Below, piece by piece: positions 45,130-55,010 of a stretch of 64,000 nucleotides of DNA; positions within the stretch are counted from its first letter, which is position 1; every line of letters starts with the position of its first letter. The position numbers and the translations under genes are program-made. Source of the DNA: Bacteroidia bacterium (GTDB lineage Bacteria; Bacteroidota; Bacteroidia; Cytophagales; Flammeovirgaceae); contig JAUIAB010000015.1 in assembly GCA_030425505.1 (NCBI GenBank), positions 1 through 64,000 of the forward strand, given 5' to 3'. The notes beneath the pieces are model-generated. The model ran no database searches. It saw nothing but the letters and a program-made list of their open reading frames with translations, and had not been told where the DNA came from.

Positions 45130-48100
45130 ATGAAAAAATCCATATTAGGCTTTTTAATAGCTACTTTAGGTTTAGTGATGGTAATATTTATTTACTATCT
45201 AAAAAAGAGATCAACAGTTTCTATTTTAGATAAGCCCTATGATGCTATTGTAGAGAGAGATAAAAAAGGAGAAGAATTTGACGAGCCAGCAAAATTCTTA
45301 GAGTTATATGAAAAGTTAAGAAGCGGAGAGTCTAATGAAAAGTATCCAGCGGGATATAGTTTTAAAGAATTGCGAAGTGCTAAAAGTAGAAAAGCATCTT
45401 TGAGGATATCAGAAGATACATTGGATTGGGTTGAAAGGGGGCCAGGAAATGTGAGTGGAAGAACAACGGCAATATTTATAGATCCTACTGATTTTGCTAA
45501 GAGGAGATGGTATGCTGCTAGTGAAGGTGGTGGGATTTGGAAAACGATTGATAGAGGGGAAACATGGGAGCATTTAACTGGCGATTTGCCTAATCTTTCA
45601 ACATCTGCAATTGGGATGTCTGCTTCAGATATTGATGTAATTTATGCAGGCACTGGAAATGGTTGGTTTGGCACACATAGTATTAATGGATCAGGAATAT
45701 GGAAAACAATAGATGGGGGTACAAGTTGGGAATCTTTAGAGTCGACTTTAGAAAGTGAGGACTTTAGAAATGTGAATTCAATCTTGGTTGATCCTGAAAA
45801 TACAGATTTAGTTTTCGCAGCAACAAATATGTCTGCTTTTTATAAATATGATGTAGAAGAAGAAAGGGTCTCTTTTTTATGGCGTTCTGATAATGGAGGA
45901 AATACATGGAACAATGTATTAACAAGAGAGATAGAAAACAATGGAGCTGGTAGGATACAGCAAATTATTGCAAATACAAATAACTTTGATACGTTGTATA
46001 CTACAATAAATGGTGATGGTATATATAGATCGATTGATAGAGGACTGACATGGGAAAAATCATCAAATTCAATACCTTCAAATAAAATTCAGCGTGTTGA
46101 GCTAGCTATTTCACAAAAGAACCCTAGAACGATATATGCCTCTGCAGAAACAGATAGAGATCTGTCAGCTCTTTATGTAACATATGATGCAGGAGATAAT
46201 TGGATTCAACTAGTTGAAGAGGATATAGTTGAACCTGATTGGCTTAATGGTCAGGGTTGGTTTGCAAATGCTATTGGGGTAGATCCTTATAATGAAGATA
46301 CAGTATTTATAGGAGGTTTAGATATTTATAAAGTTGCTGTTGTTCCGAATAGTGAAGCTAATACTAAGAGTATTACTTCAATTGATACAGTAGGACTGGA
46401 TAATTATTTAGAATTTATTTCTTTTTCGAGCGCTAACTTAATAGATAAGGGAGTAACTGTACTAGTTGGTGACAGAGATGGAGACGGTAATATAAATGAT
46501 ATTCAAAGAGATGATTTTGTCTCTACTGAAATACGATTTGGATCTAACCTTAGGCAAATGGCTCATCGCTTTACTGTACCAGAAGGAAGATCTTCGGGTG
46601 TTGCTCCAGAAGATTACTCATATGCTGATTATGTAGAAGTGCCATTTCAAGTTTGGGATTTAGAGAACGACAGACAATTAATGGTTTCCTTTAGAGATCA
46701 AGAGAATAATGGAGAGTTTAACCTTAATGATGGTACTGAAGATGAGGCTCTATCTAGGTCTAGAGAATATTTATTTATCCATGCATTGCCATATTCGGAT
46801 ACCCCAAATGAAGAAATAACGAAAGATGCTGGTTATACTTATCAGCAAATGTTTTTTATGTGGCCAGTAATGGCCGAGGGAATTTCTTTTAACCCAGATA
46901 GAGAAGCAAAAATTACTATTAATGCAGAGCTTGTTGCTTCAAAATTAAAATCAACGGAAAAACTTTCTGACTGGCGAGGAAGTGATGATGGATTTCCTTA
47001 TGTACATGCAGATCATCACTCTCTTGCAATAATTCCAGAAAACGAAGCTACGCATAGTTATTCTATTGTAAACTCAAGCGATGGAGGAGTTGCAATATCT
47101 AGAGATAAAGGAAAAACTTGGCAAACTAAGTATATAGGTATGCAAAATACTCAGTTTTATGGTATAGCGAAGAGACCTAAAAAGAATGAATACATAGGAG
47201 GAATGCAAGATAATGGTACTTGGAGATCACCAGAGAATCAAGAAAGCACTGCTAGTTCACTTTACTCTCCAGAAGTAGGAGGGGATGGTTTTGAAGCTAT
47301 TTGGAACTATAGAGATGATAGAAAAATTTTAGCTACAACTCAATTTAATGGTATTTATCGGTCGATAAATACAGGGCAAAGTTACTCTCTTATATCAGAT
47401 GTATCTGATGGTGGAGGCGGAATATTTTTTACAAAGTTAGATAATGTTCCATCGCACTCAGATTTGGTCTTTGCAGTATCTAGAACTGGTATATGGAAAT
47501 CAGAAGATTTTGGCGCCAGCTGGAATGAAACTAAAATCACTAATAATATGTGGCCTGGATTTTTTGTTTATCCTGATGTTACAATTTCTTTACAAGATCC
47601 ATCCATAGTATGGGCTGGTGCTGGTTTATCAAATACTACTGGAACATTTATTTCTAAAAATCAAGGTGAAAATTTTGTATTAGTAAATGAGTTTGACAAA
47701 GATAACTCTTTAGCTCCTAGTACTTCTATTCAAACTCATCCGTATTTACCTGAGACAGCATTTTTAACATTTGGAATTTTTGGAAAATCAAAAATTCTTC
47801 GTACGGATAATTCTGGTGAAAGTTGGTACGATATAACAGGCTTTGCTGATAGTCCTACAGGAACTAGTAGTAATGGATTTCCTGATGTAGCAGTTTTTAG
47901 TATGCTAGTAATGCCTAATGATACTAGTACAATTTGGGCTGGAACTGAAATAGGTTTATTTGAGTCTAAAGACTCTGGAAGAAGTTGGTATTATGCAGAT
48001 AATGGTTTAGAGGCAGTCTCAATTTGGCAAATGAAAATATTTGAAGATCAAGTTGTATTAGGAACTCATGGAAGAGGAATTTGGTCTGTGACCTTACCAG

Positions 48101-48651
48101 AATTAAATAATGTTCCATTTGTTAGCCATGCAGAATATAATTCTGGTAATATAATTAATGTATCAATTGAAAATAGGAGCAGATATGATAAATTAGAACT
48201 CTATGTACAAGGAGAATTAGTTTCAACCATAGATTCTCCACAAGAAGGTGTGCAAGTATATCCTGTTAGTTTTAGAGATGCTGGTAATCAAAATATTTAT
48301 GCGGTTTCAACAGTTGTTGATAAAGAATATAAATCCAATTCTTTCAACGTATTAGTTGATCAGCAGATAACTGGCTTATTTGATCAATTGTTCTCATCTA
48401 CAAATGCAGAAAAGTTCAAAATATATCCAAATCCTTCAGAAGGAGTATCTAAGTTTCAATTACCTCAGAGCTTTTTAGGTAAAGACTATGAATTAACAGT
48501 TCATGACCTATCGGGTAAGCTGGTTTTGAGTGACCAAAACAAAGTATTGAGGGAAAACTCAATATCGTTTGGCAATTTGAACAGAGGTTTATATGTAGTT
48601 AGAGTTAATATTGATGGTAAAGTATTTGCTAGTAAACTAAGTGTCAAATAA
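45130..48651 (+). CDS. Large secreted Asp-box (VPS10/sialidase-like) protein with T9SS sorting domain
   Basis: The 1173-residue product starts with a hydrophobic helix (about residues 4-24) that may be a signal peptide or anchor. Two beta-propeller regions carry at least ten Asp-box repeats of the form S/T-x-D-x-G-x-T/S-W, such as TIDRGETWEHL, TIDGGTSWESL, SDNGGNTWNNV, SRDKGKTWQTK and SKDSGRSWYYA. An unusual insert of about 220 residues (about 420-640) interrupts them. The C-terminal 80 residues (FKIYPNPSEGVSKFQLP to the end VFASKLSVK) are a type A sorting domain, directing export by the type IX secretion system. No catalytic residues are evident, so ligand binding is as likely as hydrolysis. 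It follows the SusCD operon but has its own transcript start after the terminator. Confidence 0.9.
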   Translation: MKKSILGFLIATLGLVMVIFIYYLKKRSTVSILDKPYDAIVERDKKGEEFDEPAKFLELYEKLRSGESNEKYPAGYSFKELRSAKSRKASLRISEDTLDWVERGPGNVSGRTTAIFIDPTDFAKRRWYAASEGGGIWKTIDRGETWEHLTGDLPNLSTSAIGMSASDIDVIYAGTGNGWFGTHSINGSGIWKTIDGGTSWESLESTLESEDFRNVNSILVDPENTDLVFAATNMSAFYKYDVEEERVSFLWRSDNGGNTWNNVLTREIENNGAGRIQQIIANTNNFDTLYTTINGDGIYRSIDRGLTWEKSSNSIPSNKIQRVELAISQKNPRTIYASAETDRDLSALYVTYDAGDNWIQLVEEDIVEPDWLNGQGWFANAIGVDPYNEDTVFIGGLDIYKVAVVPNSEANTKSITSIDTVGLDNYLEFISFSSANLIDKGVTVLVGDRDGDGNINDIQRDDFVSTEIRFGSNLRQMAHRFTVPEGRSSGVAPEDYSYADYVEVPFQVWDLENDRQLMVSFRDQENNGEFNLNDGTEDEALSRSREYLFIHALPYSDTPNEEITKDAGYTYQQMFFMWPVMAEGISFNPDREAKITINAELVASKLKSTEKLSDWRGSDDGFPYVHADHHSLAIIPENEATHSYSIVNSSDGGVAISRDKGKTWQTKYIGMQNTQFYGIAKRPKKNEYIGGMQDNGTWRSPENQESTASSLYSPEVGGDGFEAIWNYRDDRKILATTQFNGIYRSINTGQSYSLISDVSDGGGGIFFTKLDNVPSHSDLVFAVSRTGIWKSEDFGASWNETKITNNMWPGFFVYPDVTISLQDPSIVWAGAGLSNTTGTFISKNQGENFVLVNEFDKDNSLAPSTSIQTHPYLPETAFLTFGIFGKSKILRTDNSGESWYDITGFADSPTGTSSNGFPDVAVFSMLVMPNDTSTIWAGTEIGLFESKDSGRSWYYADNGLEAVSIWQMKIFEDQVVLGTHGRGIWSVTLPELNNVPFVSHAEYNSGNIINVSIENRSRYDKLELYVQGELVSTIDSPQEGVQVYPVSFRDAGNQNIYAVSTVVDKEYKSNSFNVLVDQQITGLFDQLFSSTNAEKFKIYPNPSEGVSKFQLPQSFLGKDYELTVHDLSGKLVLSDQNKVLRENSISFGNLNRGLYVVRVNIDGKVFASKLSVK

Positions 48652-48683
48652 AAATAGAAACTGGTTACTATTAATCTTATATG

Positions 48684-48708
48684 AAAGGAGGCTAAGCCTC
48701 CTTTTTTT
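48684..48708 (+). terminator. Rho-independent terminator of the T9SS protein gene
   Basis: AAAGGAGGC (48684-48692) pairs with GCCTCCTTT (48696-48704) around TAA, followed by a run of Ts to 48708. The T tract touches the last codon of the convergent antiporter gene. Confidence 0.88.
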
Positions 48709-50524
48709 ATTCTCTTTGAATAAATATCAACTGATCACCTTCAGTAATTTCTAAATCTTGCTTAGTAGTAGCAGGAGTGATTTTTTTACTTTCAGCTAGA
48801 TAAAGAAATAAAGGGAGAATAGAATTATCTTTCTCAATGAAAGCATCTAATTGCTTTTTAGAGAGTAGTTTTTTTATCTTAACCTTAGGATTTTGCCTAA
48901 AAAATTGGACAGAACTTATATAATCAAGCTTACCTTGGAAGAGTAAATTTTCAGGTAAACTTAAGCCTTTTATATGAACCTCTTTGTTTGATCCAATTCT
49001 GTAAACATTACTATCTCCAACTTCTTGACCCAAAAGGCGATTGCCAAGAATATTAATTTCAGTATTGGAAGTAAGAGCATAAAGCTGTCCAAATCGAGAA
49101 AAGTCAATTTCATCGATAACTTCTTCATTTAACAAGCTACCTTCCTTAACTGGAAGCCAATTGGACTTTGCTTCTTGAATGTTTACTTGAGAAGTATCAG
49201 CTAAAAGCACAGGAATCCCTTGAGACCGCAAATACTTAGCAAGAAATCTTGCAATTTCATTAGCTCCAAGAAAAAGTACACCATCAGGAGCTTTTCTGTT
49301 TACACCTAAAAGTTTAGCGACAGGCTTTGCTGTTGCTCCTTGAATAACAACAGTCCCGACAATAATCATAAAAGTGAGAGGTAATAGAAGAGTTGCTTCG
49401 CTTCTTAAATAAGAATCAACATCGGTAAAAGAAGCATCTACAAGCCGTACAGTAAAAATTGAAGCTACACCAGCTGCTACAATACCTCTGGGGCATATAT
49501 AAGAGAGAAAAACCTTTTCTCTTATATTCAAGCCTGAGCCAATAGTACTCAAAAAAATAGCGATAGGTCTCAGAACGAAAACAATAATAGCAAAAAGAAG
49601 AATACTTTTTAACTCAAGTAGCATCATCAAGCTTTTCATCTCCATTCTGGAAGAAAGCATTACAAACAAAAATGAAATGAGAATCAACGTTACATCCTCT
49701 TTAAAAGAGAGGATTTGCTTTAAATTATCTAATTTAAGATTTGCTAAAATCATACCCAGAAGAGTAACTGCTAACAGCCCAGATTCTTGATGAATTAGAT
49801 CAGAAACAGCAAATGTCATAATAACTAATCCTAGAATGACCACATTTCTCAAATAATCTGGAATTAACTTTTTCTTTAAAATCTGATAAATAAAAAAGGA
49901 AAAAATAATACCAATACTTCCGCCAGATAGAATAGTGAATAAAAACTCTTTCAAAGCAAAAAGAGTAAACTGTTCATTAGGCTTGCCTGATACAACAAAC
50001 TCATAAATTAAAATGGCAATAAGAGCACCAATAGGATCAATGAGAATACCTTCCCACTTAAGAAGAGTACTTACATTATGATTGGCTCTAACATTTCTAA
50101 GAATAGGTCCAATTACTGTAGGACCAGTAACAATTACTAAGGCACCAAACAAAAAAGCTGTCCGGTAGCTTATACCCATAATTGTATGAGCAGCAAAAGC
50201 TCCTCCAAAAAGAGTAATAACAGTAGTAGCTATAAGAAGATTGCGAATAGTTCTTCCTAAAGTACTTATTTCCTTAAGCTTTAGCGTAAGTCCTCCTTCA
50301 AAAAGTATAAGACCAACTGCAATATTGATTGCATCAAAAAGCAGGTCTCCATGAAATATTTTATCACCATCGATAAACTTACTACCATCACTAGTTAGAA
50401 GAGAAGATATAGGACCAACTAAAAGACCAATCAAAATAAGAGGAAGAATGGCGGGAACTTTAATTCTCCAGGCAAACCATTGAGCCAAAAAGCCTAAAAC
50501 TAATATGCCAGCTAACTCAATCAT
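48707..50524 (-). CDS. Cation:proton antiporter (CPA1/NhaP type) with TrkA-N and TrkA-C domains
   Basis: Exchanges Na+ or K+ for H+ across the inner membrane. The first 400 of 605 residues hold about 12 hydrophobic helices with the family blocks ILFEGGLTLKLKEI, VIVTGPTVIGPILR, GILIDPIGALIAILIYE and SYICPRGIVAAGVASIF. A cytoplasmic TrkA-N Rossmann domain follows (about 408-520; GVLFLGANEIARFLAKYLRSQG), and a TrkA-C-like domain ends the chain. The nucleotide-binding part suggests regulation by NAD(H) or a similar ligand. It converges with the T9SS gene. Confidence 0.92.
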   Translation of the reverse strand: MIELAGILVLGFLAQWFAWRIKVPAILPLILIGLLVGPISSLLTSDGSKFIDGDKIFHGDLLFDAINIAVGLILFEGGLTLKLKEISTLGRTIRNLLIATTVITLFGGAFAAHTIMGISYRTAFLFGALVIVTGPTVIGPILRNVRANHNVSTLLKWEGILIDPIGALIAILIYEFVVSGKPNEQFTLFALKEFLFTILSGGSIGIIFSFFIYQILKKKLIPDYLRNVVILGLVIMTFAVSDLIHQESGLLAVTLLGMILANLKLDNLKQILSFKEDVTLILISFLFVMLSSRMEMKSLMMLLELKSILLFAIIVFVLRPIAIFLSTIGSGLNIREKVFLSYICPRGIVAAGVASIFTVRLVDASFTDVDSYLRSEATLLLPLTFMIIVGTVVIQGATAKPVAKLLGVNRKAPDGVLFLGANEIARFLAKYLRSQGIPVLLADTSQVNIQEAKSNWLPVKEGSLLNEEVIDEIDFSRFGQLYALTSNTEINILGNRLLGQEVGDSNVYRIGSNKEVHIKGLSLPENLLFQGKLDYISSVQFFRQNPKVKIKKLLSKKQLDAFIEKDNSILPLFLYLAESKKITPATTKQDLEITEGDQLIFIQRE

Positions 50525-50709
50525 TTATAAAGAAGCTACTATTTTAACAGCAAAGGAAACTAAAATAGGGTATCTACAATCAGATAGTTGCAATGGTTTT
50601 TTGTGCAATATGTTCATCGGTTATAGATAATTCAATTAAAGGCTAAAAATAGGCAATCTGATTAATAGTAACTAGGAATAATATAAATACAATCTTAAAA
50701 AAATACTGG

Positions 50710-51975
50710 TTAAGTAGTCTTTTTTAACGTCAAAAGAGTAATCTCTGGGAGAATTCCAATTCTTCCAGGGAAACCAATAAAGCCAAAACCTCTATTTACA
50801 TAAAGGTATTGATTCCCTTTTTTATAAAGGTCAGCCCACTGATCATACATATATTGGATAGGACTCCATCTGAAATCACCAATTTCAACTCCAAATTGCA
50901 TACCATGCGTATGCCCAGAAAGAGTTATATCAATATCAGTAAACTTTGAAATCACTTCGGCTTCCCAGTGACTGGGGTCATGAGATAATAAAACTTTAAA
51001 CGGAATATCTTCCGTGCCTTCATATGCCTTTATTAAACTTCCATATTTGGGAAATCTTGCCTTAGCACTCCAGTTTTCAACACCCAAAATGGCAATTTCC
51101 TCATTATTGACAGAAATTTTCTTATGCGAATTATTTAATAAATTCCACTCCATAGCAGAATGAGTAGCTTTTAAATCCATAAGATTTTTTTCCTTCTTAC
51201 TACTACTCTTCCACATTACATAATCGCCATAGTCATGATTTCCTAAAGTTGAGTAAACACCTAGCGGGGCTTTTACTTTTGCAAAAACATCCACCCAGTT
51301 GATCATTTCATCTGCTTTGTTATTAACTAGGTCACCAGTAAAAAAGATAATATCAGGCTTTTCGTTTAGAAGCATATCAATGCCACCTTGAACGGCAGTT
51401 TTATTGTAAAAGCTTCCAGAGTGAATATCAGATAATTGAGCTAATTTAATGCCGTCAAAACTAGAGGGTAGATTAGGGAAAAAAAGAGTTTTTTTCCTTA
51501 CCCTATAGTCATGAGCACCTGATAGTATACCATAACTAGTAGTAGCTATTGGTAAAGAGGCAACAACTAACCCGCTTTTCAACAAAAAACCAGACCTAGA
51601 AATAGTATTTTGAGAAGTACTATTATTATTCTCCGCTGAAGAGTCAATATTAACCTTTTTAATGGATCTAAAACCCCACTTTATACCCCTTCTGATGTCA
51701 TCAATCAAAAGAAAAATAAGTAAAAAGGTCTTGCTTAGAGTAATTATAAAAAAGATAGTAATAGTAATATTTCTAGAGTGAGGACTCAGCTCACTAAAAA
51801 AACCAGCTCGCACTAATCCTATAAGTGTAAAAAAAATTGGCGTAACAATCCAAAAAGTGATTTTTGAAGTAAGCCTTAAAAGATTATTTTTCGATTTTAG
51901 TACAAACTTATACCCATAAAACAAATACAGGTCGGCAGCTAAAAACAAAAGGAAGAAGAGTAAAAACAAAAGCAT
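50710..51975 (-). CDS. Membrane-anchored metallophosphoesterase
   Basis: The 421-residue protein has about three hydrophobic helices in the first 95 residues and a further hydrophobic segment near 130-150. The calcineurin-like catalytic domain follows: AQLSDIHSGSF, FFTGDLVNN, STLGNHDYGDY, LLSHDPSHW and LSGHTHGMQFG, so all metal ligands are present. This matches the YkuE/YaeI type, some of which act on lipid-linked phosphoesters. The domain probably lies outside the cytoplasmic membrane, given the preceding helices. The gene is alone, divergent from the carboxyltransferase. Confidence 0.92.
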   Translation of the reverse strand: MLLFLLFFLLFLAADLYLFYGYKFVLKSKNNLLRLTSKITFWIVTPIFFTLIGLVRAGFFSELSPHSRNITITIFFIITLSKTFLLIFLLIDDIRRGIKWGFRSIKKVNIDSSAENNNSTSQNTISRSGFLLKSGLVVASLPIATTSYGILSGAHDYRVRKKTLFFPNLPSSFDGIKLAQLSDIHSGSFYNKTAVQGGIDMLLNEKPDIIFFTGDLVNNKADEMINWVDVFAKVKAPLGVYSTLGNHDYGDYVMWKSSSKKEKNLMDLKATHSAMEWNLLNNSHKKISVNNEEIAILGVENWSAKARFPKYGSLIKAYEGTEDIPFKVLLSHDPSHWEAEVISKFTDIDITLSGHTHGMQFGVEIGDFRWSPIQYMYDQWADLYKKGNQYLYVNRGFGFIGFPGRIGILPEITLLTLKKTT

Positions 51976-52148
51976 TATTTGTAAAAAATGTAAGATCTTA
52001 TAAGCTTAAACCGTCATTAAACACTCTTGGATTAAACCATAATTACTCTTAAATGTTATTGAAACAAAATATTTTTTGAAAACAAAAAAAGCTAAATAGG
52101 CTGCTTACTAACAATATTTATAAATTCGCCTGATAAATAGCTCCAAAA

Positions 52149-53777
52149 ATGAATATTGAACACAACATAAACGAAGATACGCACAAACAAGAAGTGTTTA
52201 AGCTAAAAGAAAGGTTAAAAAAAGTAAAACTAGGGGGAGGAGAAAAAAAGATAGAATCACACCATAAAAAAGGAAAGTGGACTGCCAGAGAAAGAATAAA
52301 CTATCTCATAGATGATAAAAGTGAGTTTTTAGAAATAGGGGCATTTGTAGGTCATGGAATGTATGAAGAATATGGGGGGTGTCCATCTGGTGGAGTTGTG
52401 GCTGGAATAGGTTACATACAAAAAAGGCAAGCAGTAATAGTAGCAAATGATGCAACAGTAAAAGCAGGTGCCTGGTTTCCAATTACAGCAAAAAAGAATC
52501 TTAGGGCTCAAGAAATATCTATAGAAAACAAACTGCCAATAGTCTACCTGGTGGATAGTGCCGGAGTATTTCTTCCCCTTCAGGACGAAATCTTCCCTGA
52601 TAAAGAGCACTTTGGTAGAATATTTAGAAACAATGCAAAAATGTCTGCCGCTGGCATACCACAAATAGCAGCAATAATGGGAAGTTGTGTAGCTGGAGGC
52701 GCATACTTGCCGATCATGTCAGATGAAGCATTAATAGTAGAAAAAACAGGATCTGTATTCCTAGCTGGATCCTATCTCGTAAAATCGGCAATAGGAGAGG
52801 ACATAGACAATGAATCTTTGGGAGGAGCAACAATGCACTGTGAAATTTCTGGAGTTACGGATTATAAGTGCGAAAACGACCAGGTCTGCCTGGATAAAAT
52901 AAGAGAAATAATAGATAAGCAAGGAGAAATACAAAAAGCAGGATTTGACAGAAAGAAATCAAAACCACCAGTACATTCAGAGAAGGAGCTATATCAATTG
53001 CTTCCAGCCGATAGGGTAAAGCCTTACGACATGCTGGATATTTTAAAAAGAATAGTAGACGATTCTGAAATACTAGAATACAAAAAAGACTATGGCAAAT
53101 CCTTGATTTGTGCATATGCCAGAATAGATGGGTGGGCAGTTGGAATAATAGCCAACCAGAGAAAAATGATAAAATCTGGTAAAGGAGAAATGCAGATGGG
53201 AGGCGTGATATACTCAGATTCAGCGGATAAAGCAGCAAGGTTTATCATGAACTGTAGCCAGAAAAAAGTACCAATCATTTTTTTTCAAGATGTATCGGGC
53301 TTTATGATAGGGAGTAGGGCAGAGCAGGGGGGAATTATAAAGGATGGCGCAAAAATGGTGAATGCCATGTCCAATGCAACCGTTCCAAAATTCACCTTCC
53401 TGATTGGTAACTCCTATGGGGCAGGTAACTATGCCATGTGTGGGAAAGCCTACGACCCAAGGTTGATTTTTGCATGGCCTTCTGCAAAAATGGGAGTGAT
53501 GAGTGGAGCAGCCGCGGCAAATACTTTATTGCAAATTAAATTAGCATCATTGAAGGCGAAGGGCAAAGAAATCTCAGAAGAGGAGAAGAAAAAAATGTTG
53601 GATGAAGTTAAAGAAAAATACGATGCTCAGCTTTCCCCGTACTATGCTGCATCCCGGCTGTGGGTGGATGGCATAATAGACCCTCTTGATACCCGAAAAA
53701 TAATATCCTCTGGAATAGAAATGGCAAACAATAACCCAGAAATAGCGTCACTAAAGCTAGGAGTAATTCAGACATAA
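52149..53777 (+). CDS. Acyl-CoA carboxylase carboxyltransferase subunit (methylcrotonyl-CoA carboxylase beta type)
   Basis: Biotin-dependent carboxyltransferase moving CO2 from carboxybiotin to an acyl-CoA. The 542 residues hold the two crotonase-like halves: KGKWTARERINYLIDD, GCPSGGVVAGIGYI, NDATVKAGAWFP, VYLVDSAGVFLP and GSCVAGGAYLP in the first; FFQDVSGFMIGSRAEQGGI, NSYGAGNYAMCGKAYDPRL and AWPSAKMGVMSG in the second. These fit the methylcrotonyl-CoA carboxylase beta subunit of leucine breakdown more than the propionyl-CoA form. The biotin carboxylase/carrier partner is not in the window. The M28 peptidase gene starts seven bases after it. Confidence 0.9.
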   Translation: MNIEHNINEDTHKQEVFKLKERLKKVKLGGGEKKIESHHKKGKWTARERINYLIDDKSEFLEIGAFVGHGMYEEYGGCPSGGVVAGIGYIQKRQAVIVANDATVKAGAWFPITAKKNLRAQEISIENKLPIVYLVDSAGVFLPLQDEIFPDKEHFGRIFRNNAKMSAAGIPQIAAIMGSCVAGGAYLPIMSDEALIVEKTGSVFLAGSYLVKSAIGEDIDNESLGGATMHCEISGVTDYKCENDQVCLDKIREIIDKQGEIQKAGFDRKKSKPPVHSEKELYQLLPADRVKPYDMLDILKRIVDDSEILEYKKDYGKSLICAYARIDGWAVGIIANQRKMIKSGKGEMQMGGVIYSDSADKAARFIMNCSQKKVPIIFFQDVSGFMIGSRAEQGGIIKDGAKMVNAMSNATVPKFTFLIGNSYGAGNYAMCGKAYDPRLIFAWPSAKMGVMSGAAAANTLLQIKLASLKAKGKEISEEEKKKMLDEVKEKYDAQLSPYYAASRLWVDGIIDPLDTRKIISSGIEMANNNPEIASLKLGVIQT

Positions 53778-53784
53778 GCTTTTT

Positions 53785-54741
53785 ATGCATAATTGTCTAC
53801 TAATTGTACTAGTGTTATTTATAGTTTTCTTAAACTGTTGCTCAACAAGAAAAATAACACTGAAAACAATTCAAAGAGAGCAAAAGATTGAGGATACTCA
53901 CGAAATAATTAAAAGATTGGCATCTGATAGTTTTCTTGGTAGAGAGCCAGGAACAAAAGCGTATGAATTAACAGTATCTTATGTTGATTCAGTACTAAAA
54001 ACACATAATATAAAGCCGTATTTTGAAAATAGTTATAGGGATACATTAACTGTTGAAGGTAAAGAGTCTTATAATATTGTTGCCCTTATTGGTGCTAAAG
54101 ATAAGGATAAGAAACATATATTGATTGGAGCTCATTTAGATGATATTGGAAAGTCAAAAAATGATATAGACTCCATATATAATGGTGCAAATGATAATGC
54201 AAGTGGGTCTACGGCTGTTTTGCAAATAGCTAAAGAATTAAATAAATATAATTTCAAGCAAAATATAATAATAGCTTTATTTACAGGAGAAGAAAGTGGT
54301 TTAATTGGCTCTTCACATTTGGCTAAAAGGTTGAAAAGCGAAGGTATAAATTTATCTTATATGTTGAATTTTGAAATGCTTGGAAAAACTTTGTCACTTG
54401 GAAAAAATAAAGTATACATAACAGGTTTTAACAAATCTAATTGTGCAGAAAAAATAAATGATATAATGAATAAATCATTTATTACTTTTTCTCAGGCTGA
54501 AATAATGTATAGTCTATTTTATCGTTCTGATAATGCGCCTTTTTATTATGGGTTTAATGTGCCTTGTCATACTATATCTTCATTTGACTTTAAGAACTAT
54601 GAGCACTATCATAAAGAGTCAGATGAGTTTGAACAATTAGACCTAGAAAATATGCATGCCCTAATCAACTCTTCAACTTTTTTTATTAGTCAATTGCTTT
54701 TAGAAGAAACTGAAATAAAACTTTATAAGGTTGATAAATAA
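53785..54741 (+). CDS. M28-family zinc aminopeptidase, lipoprotein
   Basis: The 318-residue product has a lipoprotein-like signal (hydrophobic residues 5-16, then LNCC). The M28 zinc-site motifs follow: GAHLDDIG (first His), NGANDNASGST (bridging Asp), FTGEESGLIGS (general base Glu and zinc-binding Glu) and a later His in YEHYHKESDEF. It should remove N-terminal amino acids from peptides outside the cytoplasm. It starts seven bases after the carboxyltransferase. The sequence is more AT-rich than its upstream neighbour. An IS630-type transposase scrap follows on the opposite strand. Confidence 0.9.
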   Translation: MHNCLLIVLVLFIVFLNCCSTRKITLKTIQREQKIEDTHEIIKRLASDSFLGREPGTKAYELTVSYVDSVLKTHNIKPYFENSYRDTLTVEGKESYNIVALIGAKDKDKKHILIGAHLDDIGKSKNDIDSIYNGANDNASGSTAVLQIAKELNKYNFKQNIIIALFTGEESGLIGSSHLAKRLKSEGINLSYMLNFEMLGKTLSLGKNKVYITGFNKSNCAEKINDIMNKSFITFSQAEIMYSLFYRSDNAPFYYGFNVPCHTISSFDFKNYEHYHKESDEFEQLDLENMHALINSSTFFISQLLLEETEIKLYKVDK

Positions 54742-54746
54742 TTATT

Positions 54747-54893
54747 TCAATACTTTGCAAGATCAGATCTTAAATAACCTTGATGGCTTAGTAGTAAAGC
54801 TTTAGCCCATTCTAGTACTCGATACTTGTCACTACTGCGCTCTAACTTTTGCAAACTAAACTCTTCTTTGGGAGTTAATTTTACAAATAGCAT
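54747..54893 (-). pseudogene. N-terminal scrap of an IS630-family transposase
   Basis: A 48-residue frame beginning MLFVKLTPKEEFSLQKLERS, with RVLEWAKALLLSHQGYLRSDLA, reads like the N-terminal helix-turn-helix of IS630-type transposases (typical blocks are RVRERA and LLLSHQGYS). It stops at TGA after residue 48; the catalytic DDE part is absent. TAACAC/GTGTTA (54917-54922 and 54932-54937) just upstream may be a leftover terminal repeat. It sits in the spacer between the M28 peptidase and the TPR membrane gene. The remaining bases to 55010 hold nothing else. Confidence 0.6.
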
Positions 54894-55010
54894 AGGTAAA
54901 TCTATGCAAAAATCAATAACACGGTTAAGTTGTGTTACCTACTTAATATCTTATTGCAGTTTTAGCAAGATCTGGTTTCAAGACTACTAAAACCTTGCTT
55001 AATCATTTTT

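Noticed and set aside
52855-53238. Minus-strand frames inside the carboxyltransferase gene
   Set aside because: Antisense shadows of the conserved crotonase-like domains.
54941-55010. Terminator after the TPR membrane gene
   Set aside because: AGCAAG/CTTGCT arms exist, but with a long imperfect interior and no T tract on the minus strand.
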